A stretch of 64,000 bases of DNA from Eonycteris spelaea (taxonomy: Eukaryota > Chordata > Mammalia > Chiroptera > Pteropodidae). Shown here piece by piece: positions 56,801-64,000 of this stretch. Both the position numbers and the translations under genes were made by a program. How positions within the stretch are numbered: the stretch's first letter is position 1; each line of letters starts with the position of its first letter. The stretch covers positions 5,735,001 to 5,799,000 of the forward strand of contig PUFA01000062.1 in NCBI GenBank assembly GCA_003508835.1, given 5' to 3'. The notes beneath the pieces were generated by a model. The model saw only the letters and a program-made list of their open reading frames with translations. It was not told where the DNA came from and did no database searches.

Positions 56801-57200
56801 TTGTGACAAATATTAGGTCTATCAGTATGCCACATTTCTAAAAAGGTGTTGACCAACTGTTGCACAACCAGAAGCTTATGACTAGGAAGATGAGAATCAT
56901 GCAGGATCTTTGAGGAGGCTAAGTATGGTTAGCAGAAGCATGATAATTAAGCTAGAGTTTGTGAAGGGTAAGAAGGCAGATAAAGTTGTACACTTAAAAG
57001 CGTTTCCTTTGATAACACAAAGAGGACCAATGAGAGATAAATTTGGGATCAATGTAAAATTCTCTAATATTCAGAATCATCAGAAAGGAAATGAACTGTT
57101 TTTGCAAAACAGTGAGGGCTTCTATCTCTAGATGTATTCAAGGATTTGGCTACTTTTAAATATTTTAATTAGAAAGGGTTATTTTATAGAAAAAGAAATT
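53871..57200. other. Long repeat-poor block
   Basis: About 3.3 kb with no family recognised. Frames of 95-97 codons at 54083-54370 and 56435-56728 (minus) have no domain. A (TTTTG)-like T/G run lies at 56170-56198. I see no splice-flanked exon I could defend. Confidence 0.4.
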
Positions 57201-57204
57201 ATAT

Positions 57205-57700
57205 TCATGAGAGCCCTCTCAAGTGCAAGTGACAAAAACTAATTTCAATGGTTTAACTGAAAAGGAATTGAATTGGTTCAGTTAATGCTAGATTCAATAC
57301 AGATGAATCCAGAATTGGAATGATATCATCAGGAATCACTTTCACTCGGTTCTGCCTGCCTTTGTGTTGGCTTCAGACTCAGGCACGTTATCCCGGGGAT
57401 AGTGGCAAAGATGGTAAGCTTCAGTCTTATGCCACACCAGCTGAGCAACAAGAGTGGAAAGAGTTTCCTCTTTCTTGACAGCACCAGCAATTGCTAGAAT
57501 TCATCTAGCTTGGGTCAAGTACCTCCCCTGATCCTATTGGTATGGCCATGGGAAAGCAGCAATTGCATTAGCCAAAACTAAGTCACATGGTCCGCCCCGC
57601 CCCCGCCCCCGCCACTGGCCCCCACACAAATCTTGGTGGTCACGGACACGTAGCACTCTCTCTGGCCAGGTCTAGGTCACGTGTACACCCTGAGGGCAAG
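57205..57700 (+). repeat. Old interspersed repeat, family not fixed
   Basis: The order 'ccctctcaagtgcaagtgac', 'atgatatcatcaggaatcac' (57320), 'ttgtgttggcttcagactca' (57362), 'gatagtggcaaagatggtaa' and 'cttgggtcaagtacctcccc' recurs in mammalian genomes as a medium-copy repeat. A GC-box-like C/G run at 57591-57613 lies within it. Confidence 0.55.
57591..57613 (+). repeat. CCCCGC-type GC-rich run
   Basis: Three tandem C4-5G units, i.e. three G runs on the minus strand. Unusual base content for this AT-rich area. Confidence 0.85.
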
Positions 57701-59660
57701 TGAGGAGGGCGTACACGGAGTCAACAATCCCCTCTTTCTTAAACCATGTACACTGAGAGTTGCCAAGGAAAAATCAAGATGCTATTGTCCAAAAAAAAAA
57801 GAGACGAGTTTCAAGGCAGACAAAAGTAATAGCTATTCTCTAATAAGGGTTGTTCATAAAATAGGTGACAGGCCTACAAAACTTTTGCGGCTTTTTCCAG
57901 TTAAAATTTTATTGCTAAGTCACACTTGCTAAGTCAAGAACTGGGTACTCATTCTACAATTAAAGCCAAACTGTTGACTTTTTAGCTACTTAATCCCTGA
58001 GATATGCAGTAATATCGACACAGAAAGTGAATTATTCAAGTAATAGCCTGTTTATTCACTTCCCTTTGTAAAATGCATGTAGATGGAAACCAGTGAGATG
58101 TGCTGGTAAAATAGCTCTCTGGAAAATAAAGCCATGATGTGTAGTATTTGCCAACTTTTATTATGCAAGTAGTCCCCTTATAGCCAATTTCGGTCTTTCA
58201 ACATGATGTCACTGAACACAGAACTGAGAAAATAAGCACACATTCGTGGCTCCTGCTCCAGCTCACCACTTGACAAGACTTTATAGATGCTCCAAGCCTG
58301 TGACAAATGATCTCAGATAATGGAGTCTAGTTTCCCCCCCACCCCCATTTCATTTGAGTATATGGTAAGAGACCATAAATTTAAAATAGAGCATAAAATG
58401 TTTAAATTAAGCATAACCAATTTCCCTGCCATGAATGCTATTAACTATTACAGTGGATTTTTTTTTTTAATATGGAATTTCCTAGTGAGGTCTTCGTAAA
58501 TTAGTTTTATTTCTTATGGCTGGATTTGAATGATCTTGAAAGAAAACAGAGGCATAGTTTTTAGTGGCTTATTATAATACCTCTAGACTTACTCAAATAG
58601 CCTAAGACCTCTCTCTACCTAACAAAAACTGGTTTACTTTTTAGCAAAAAGAGCCAAACCTAGTGGGAAATAAAACGTACATCTAAAGTAGTTTATCAGT
58701 GATTGACTGGTTTTGTGATAAATGTGAAAAAATCCCACAAAACCAAATACAACTGTGTATGACTGTCACATGGTGGCATTCAACAAGGAGCGACGAGACC
58801 ATGAGGAAATGCACAAAAACTAAAGAGGAGAGTAACTCCTGATAGTGTGAGAACATATTCAAGGTACCTCTAGCAAAGCTTCTTATTATGGTTCCTTGCA
58901 AAAGGCCACAGTTCAAACTTTAAGCATCTTATATCCCACATAGAGAATGGCAAGTTTTTTAAAGGAATTGCTTACAATCGAACCTTTTCAAATATTGTAA
59001 AATAGAGTAAAGCTAATATATATTTCTTAGTATCTTGTTAGAATTTTAGAAACTGATTGTATCCTCATTGTCAGCAGCCTCATCTACTTAACTATTCTTA
59101 AACTATGAAAAAGGCAATTCCAACTCAGCGCTCGGAATAGTACAATTACATAACCTCCGCTCTGTTCCAGAAGCGGTTCTCTTTAATACAGGCCCTGTGA
59201 TGCATTTATTCAACAGTCCGTATTACACCAGACTGAGGTCCATAGCTCCAACAAGTGGGTTCCAAGTGGCCATCCAAACAAGTAAAGTAGAGAGGTCAAA
59301 GCAAAAGGTGCCTAGACCGACAAGGGGTGTGGGAAGCACGAGGCCTCCCTGGTAGGCCAGAAACAGGGTCTTTCCCCTCTCTGAGGTGAATAGGGCTGCT
59401 TGTTCCATTATCATGTCATAGATAGGACAAATACAGAAAATCTTTTTGAAAATTAGAAATCTGAATTTTAAAATGGGTGGATTTAAAAAAAAATGTGTGG
59501 GGAAAATATTTTTAAGGAAACCATATAACCCAGAAACTCCACAAGAAGAGACTGACCTATTGAATTTGTCTCGAAATTTAAAACTCTGTAACAAAAAATA
59601 CCACAATATAAGTAAAAAGACTAACTTGAATAAAACTTTTGCAATACATATTGCTTTCTA
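57701..59660. other. Repeat-poor block
   Basis: No repeat recognised. A 127-codon minus frame at 59223-59606 overlaps a 72-codon plus frame and has no domain; probably chance. A C run lies at 58335-58348. Section 58080-58320 has the texture of conserved non-coding DNA. Confidence 0.4.
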
Positions 59661-59669
59661 CTGATTCAA

Positions 59670-59760
59670 AAATCTGTAGAAAGAAAGAGGGAGAGGGGTA
59701 AGGAGGAAAGGAAGAAGAAAAAAGGTAAAAAGAAAAATAAGCAAAGGAGAAACATGTAAA
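59670..59760 (+). repeat. Purine-rich tract
   Basis: Almost only A and G on the plus strand. Low complexity. Confidence 0.75.
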
Positions 59761-59809
59761 GTTTCTCTCAATTTTATATATGTCACTCATAATTTAAAAA
59801 TATAAATAT

Positions 59810-60000
59810 CACTATTAATTTTAAAGATGCAAATTAACACAAGGATGAAGTCTCCTTTTTTAACCTACACATCTAAAATTAAAGCAAGCATTCAGCAAGT
59901 GTGTGATGGAAGAAAAATTATGCAATTTTTTTGAGGACAATTTGGCAAAACATCAAATTTAAAATACATATATCCTTTGAAAAATAAATGAAATTGGAAT
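59810..60000 (+). mobile_element. Old L1 ORF2 scrap, sense
   Basis: Words 'gatgcaaattaacacaagga' and 'gaggacaatttggcaaaaca' (59932) follow the L1 ORF2 3' region. Confidence 0.65.
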
Positions 60001-62085
60001 TTTGATTAATGAAGAAGTAAGCCACCTAAAAATGAGCACTATTGTTTCTGGAAGATTGATGATATAATTCGTAATATGTAGGAATGTGAGCTTTCTTAGA
60101 CTGGCCTGATGGATAGCAGGTCAACTTAGAAGAATATTTAAGAGCAGAGCTAATAACAAATTCTGAGCCTACTTTGATCTGTGACTTGCTTGAGTTGGTT
60201 TTGCCTTTGCCCTCTCCCAAACTGATCATCCCGTGGAAACCGAGGCTACTCGGGACCCAGCATATCACATAAGTTAGAAAGCTATGAGCAGCACCATGCC
60301 GGGGAGAAGAGAAATCATGTGAGTCAGTGTAACAGAAAAACCAGGTGCTTTGTGACCACATGAGTGAAAATGGCTTTTCGAAGATATAACCTGAAATGGG
60401 TCTTCAACAAGAGGAAATTAAAAAGTTGGAGAGGATTGGAAAGTGCATTTGAAAGGTGGGGGAGAACAAGACCAGGAGCCCGGAATAGGCAGGAAAATTT
60501 GAAGCTTGAAGACAAATCTAGAAGATAACAAAGGAGCAAGAAGACAATTGATAGTTATCTACCATCATCAAATGACCAAGGAAAACAGAGCCCTTGGGTA
60601 TCAGATGCCCTATATTGTCCCAAACATCATACATTCATGACTCCCCTTCAAAAGTCTTGCCATATTGGTCTATAGGCATATATACTTCAGTAAATGTTTC
60701 CTTTAAGTCTACTTTTGTTTTCAGCCTCATTTGAAGAAATAATATCCACGAAATGACAGGGTTGGTACGCTGGAAATAGTTCCTCTAATACATCTTAAGT
60801 AAATATATAGCTAATAAAAATGTTTTAAAACATTCATTGTATACCACCTAATACCATACTGTGAACCAGCAAAGGGACACACATCTCACCTTGAGAAGTG
60901 CTGGTCTTTAGAGATAGTCACCCCCAATTCAGCACCATGAAAGCTGTCATTTGTTCATGTTTACATCTCATATGACAACGTAGACCAAACATAAAGTGTG
61001 AATTTGAGGATACCAGATGGCATTTTTAAACAAGGTTGAAAGATAAATTAATGTATCATAGTAGAATAAAAAATTAACATTTTACGGACATCTATTGAGT
61101 GCAGTCTGTGTGAAAGTTATTTAAAGTATCTTATAAATGGACATGAAATTTATATGAAATCAAATAATGTAACTAGCAAGTAATCTCCTAATACAAACAC
61201 CTTCATACTCCAAAACCCTGACAACCTGATATTAAATATCATTTCAAAGTAGTTTTGGCTCAATTTTGAATTCCAGCCTTTGGGAAGGTTGTTGGATCCC
61301 ACTTAAAAGGATGACTATCCTTCAAGGAGGAAGACCACAATACCACAAGAAACAAGAAAAAAAAATACAACCATCAATTATCTCACAACATTTACCAAAG
61401 GCAGGAGAGGCTTCAAAATAGTGTGGCAGCTGGTTAGAGTCATGACATGGTTTCTCCTTTATCTGTTTATTTGTTTAAGGTACGTACATTCATGTTTCCC
61501 ACCAGCATACTTATCTGAGTTACCAAAGGTGATTTTTTAACTAGGACTATCATTGTGTTTGTATAGACCTCTCTTCATGTAGAACTAAGTGCCTTATCTT
61601 CCATTGGTCAGAGAAAGGAATTAAGGAATTGTGGTTGCCTTACTGTCTTGGTTAAATGTGCTATGGCTTTGGGGATTCTGGCAGAGTCTGTTTCTATTCC
61701 CTGTTCACCCTAAAGAAAACGAGAACCCTCTCCTTCTTCATTCAGCCCGTGAGGCTGAAGTGAGATGGGGCCAAAGGTATCAGGTGAAGCATATTCTGGA
61801 GCACTTGGAGAGAACAAAAAATGATTAAATGTTTGGGAAACAGTACTCACAATAAGTGCCCTCACAATATATTGTGCCTTAAGAAAAGAAGCTGAGGGCA
61901 GATGTGACTCTGTTCTTAAAAGACAGGGTGGTTACTGGCAGGAGGATGACAAGGATCTGTCAACCATATGCACGTGAGTAAAGCAGCACTGAACTGGACG
62001 GATGTTTCTTGAAAGCTGCAAATCCCTGATTGCTTTCTAGAATATTGCGAGTATATGAGAGGCAGGGCAGCAAACAGTGTGGACA
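60001..62085. other. Repeat-poor block
   Basis: A 111-codon minus frame (60026-60361) has no recognised domain. A diverged antisense MIR scrap may lie near 61085-61140. Otherwise nothing recognised. Confidence 0.4.
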
Positions 62086-62089
62086 CTCA

Positions 62090-62235
62090 CTCTGGAGTCA
62101 TACTCTGAGCCTCAGTTTTCTGTAAAATAACAACAATAATGATGCCCACCTCATTAAGTTTTTTGGAGGATGATATTTGTTACTACACGTAAAATGCTTA
62201 AACTAGTGCCTGGCACATAGTAAGTTCTGTGTGTT
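62090..62235 (+). repeat. MIR SINE, sense
   Basis: Words 'tctgagcctcagttttctgt' (62104), 'aataatgatgcccacctcat' and 'agtgcctggcacatagtaag' (62205) follow sense MIR to its 3' end. Confidence 0.85.
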
Positions 62236-63880
62236 TGTCGTTGCTGTTGTTGTTTTGTTAGTATGATATTAACTGTAAATATTTGTTCCATTTCCATTAA
62301 GATTAAGAAGTTTGAGGATGAAATTGAGGTGAGATGTTGAGTAGAATAAAATTTGTTACTAAGGGGGAGCGAAAATTTTAGCCTTCAGGGTTGGCCTGTT
62401 TTTGTTGTTGATTGAGATAATGTTTCGGAGTTGGTGTGAGCATAGCCCTTCTTAGAGAATAAACTGACTATACAAGATGACTCATTAGTTCTTTGAAGCC
62501 AGCTGATTTGATATCAGCAATGTAACCACACCAGCTCTGGATAGAAGAATTTTTCCTAAATGCAGCTCACAAGAAGCATCTCCTGTCAGGTCTATGTCGT
62601 TTTACTTGCATGCATATGGCCAACAGACCTCTGCTATCCACTAGTCAATAAACATGTGTGATGGCGTCTCTTCCTATGGCAGGAGGGGAATGAAGAAGTG
62701 TCTCTGAATCCAAACTTTACAAAGGATGTGAGCAGGCTCTGTGTGTCTCTACCGTCCATGTCAGTCAATAAAATTAGATCCTTACATCTCCTTTTTCTGG
62801 AAGGCATTTAATGAGTTACATATTCTTTGTTTAAAGAAGTACATCGAGTAATAATACAGCTTGTGGGTAGAAAAAAGAACTACTCAGGCTAGGTCCCGAT
62901 GCCGTAAAGACTTGGTGATAGGAAGTAACCTCAAACACTGGTGAAATCTTCTGAACGAAGTGGGAGTCTTGCCTGCTGAAAGACTGCAGGATCTCTTCTG
63001 AGAGGGAGCTGCTTAGTGGGAGACAGATGTGGCTCAGTGGGTGTTTAAATCCTGGAAATCCTTGACATTTGCAGATTTATCTATTCATAGTAGACCCTTG
63101 AGGAATAACATCAACGATATTTGCCATATAATCATTTGTAATTCTGCTGGCTGGCTACAGGCTGGAGTTCTTGACAGATCACGTAGTGAATGATGGGACA
63201 TGGTGGGCTATCCTATGGACAACTGAGTACCTTTACATACTGGAAAACTTCTGAGAGTAAAAGAAGGTGCTGTTAATAATTGCAACAGAACAATAGGCAT
63301 AAACTGAGTCTGTCTTGGGCAAATAGAAACATATGGTCACTCCATCCACTGTCTAGCTTTAGAATCCTCTATTAGTGTAAGCCGCATCTCTATTTAACCA
63401 TTTTTTTTAAAAAAAAATTGTTTCTTTATTTAAAATGGCAATAAAGTGAGAAATAAAATTTTAATTCAGTTACTTTAATTTAATGCAGACAAAGCCAGGA
63501 TGCCATAGAAACCTGTTGATTTTGGAGATTCATCAAAATCTTGCCCTAGAACCTTTGCGAGACTCCCAAGAATCTACTGAATTGTCAAACAGAGCATAAC
63601 TCTGAAAACCGTATGTCCTAACCCTCTTTCTATCAAATCGGGTCAGGACACTTACGTAAGGAGATGACCTGCTGAGTACAATGCTAACCCCCACCCCGAG
63701 ATTTGGTATTTAGATCACCACAATAAATGATCGTGTGCATCACTGGTGATACTGATGCCTTGTAATACACTGAGAGCCGAAATTGCTGATTTAACTTGGA
63801 AAGATTTTGAATCAGGAGCATCACATTAAAACAGCCCTACTAAGGCTTCTGAGTGTGAGGAAAGAGACAAACAACGTGTG
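62236..63880. other. Repeat-poor block, conserved-looking
   Basis: About 1.6 kb with no repeat recognised and no frame of note. An A/T run lies at 63402-63419. May hold conserved non-coding DNA; not testable here. Confidence 0.4.
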
Positions 63881-63884
63881 CTGT

Positions 63885-63965
63885 ACACTCAGAATGCGCC
63901 AGGCTCTTTGCTGGACTCTATATGTGCTCTGACTTACTCTTCACAACTGTTTTTAGCAGCTTGAG
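63885..63965 (-). repeat. MIR SINE fragment, antisense
   Basis: Words 'gcgccaggctctttgctgga' and 'ctgacttactcttcacaact' follow antisense MIR. Confidence 0.65.
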
Positions 63966-64000
63966 AAATCAGAAAGTTTGTGTATTGCTCAAGAAAAGTC

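Noticed and set aside
59223..59606. 127-codon open frame on the minus strand
   Set aside because: No domain or conserved motif; an overlapping frame on the plus strand is also open, and the DNA is A/T-biased. Most likely chance.
1..64000. CRISPR arrays, bacterial operons, tRNA or rRNA genes
   Set aside because: No regularly spaced repeats, no cloverleaf-like sequence with A and B boxes outside MIR copies, and the repeat content is plainly mammalian.

Overview
The window is nuclear DNA of a placental mammal and looks like a gene desert or the inside of a very large intron. I found no protein-coding exon, tRNA, rRNA, snRNA or CRISPR array. All open frames are short (the longest is 143 codons), and most fall in repeats or have an equally long frame on the opposite strand. 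The interspersed repeats are the pan-mammalian set: MIR, L2, old L1, MER5-type hAT fragments, MaLR (MLT1-type) LTRs and an ERV-L-like provirus. The youngest L1 tails (35.3-36.5 kb) end in a 3' UTR type that I associate with laurasiatherian mammals. There is no Alu, rodent B1/B2, BovB or carnivore tRNA-Lys SINE. I infer a laurasiatherian species (bat, odd-toed ungulate, pangolin or similar); the order is not settled by this sequence.

Layout. 0-5.1 kb: MIR and L2 pieces and one old L1. 5.1-8.9 kb: mostly repeat-free, with a CpG-dense patch near 6.6 kb and blocks that look like conserved non-coding DNA; this is the best candidate regulatory region. 8.9-10.2 kb: a decayed L1 ORF2 split by an MLT1-type LTR. 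11.3-13.4 kb: L2, MIR, L1 and a CA microsatellite. 13.4-18.4 kb: a decayed ERV-L-like provirus on the minus strand, in the order LTR, primer-binding-like site, gag-like, RT, RNase H, integrase, dUTPase-like, with no 3' LTR. 19.4-20.0 kb: GA and TA/TG simple repeats. 20.9-21.6 kb: antisense L1. 22.7-23.9 kb: MIR, then an L2 split by a solo LTR. 25.3-28.8 kb: antisense L2 copies. 29.6-32.4 kb: a chain of antisense repeats including a 3' L1 end joined to an L1 5'-type segment. 35.3-36.5 kb: the best preserved L1, bounded by an 18-bp target-site duplication and carrying two tandem 3' UTRs. 36.6-42.9 kb: MER5, MIR and old L1. 43-50 kb: largely unique sequence with MER5 copies. 50-54 kb: AT-rich with old antisense L1 pieces. 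54-64 kb: mostly unique, with an old interspersed repeat at 57.2-57.7 kb and an L1 scrap near 59.9 kb.

No genes act together here. The window's content is a history of nested insertions plus a few repeat-free islands that may hold enhancers. Repeat boundaries are judged by eye against remembered consensus sequences and are good to roughly 10-40 bases except where a duplication or simple repeat fixes them. I saw no convincing new biological system; the most unusual items are the tandem-tailed L1, a triplicated MIR core, an inverted repeat around the ERV end and an isolated CpG patch.
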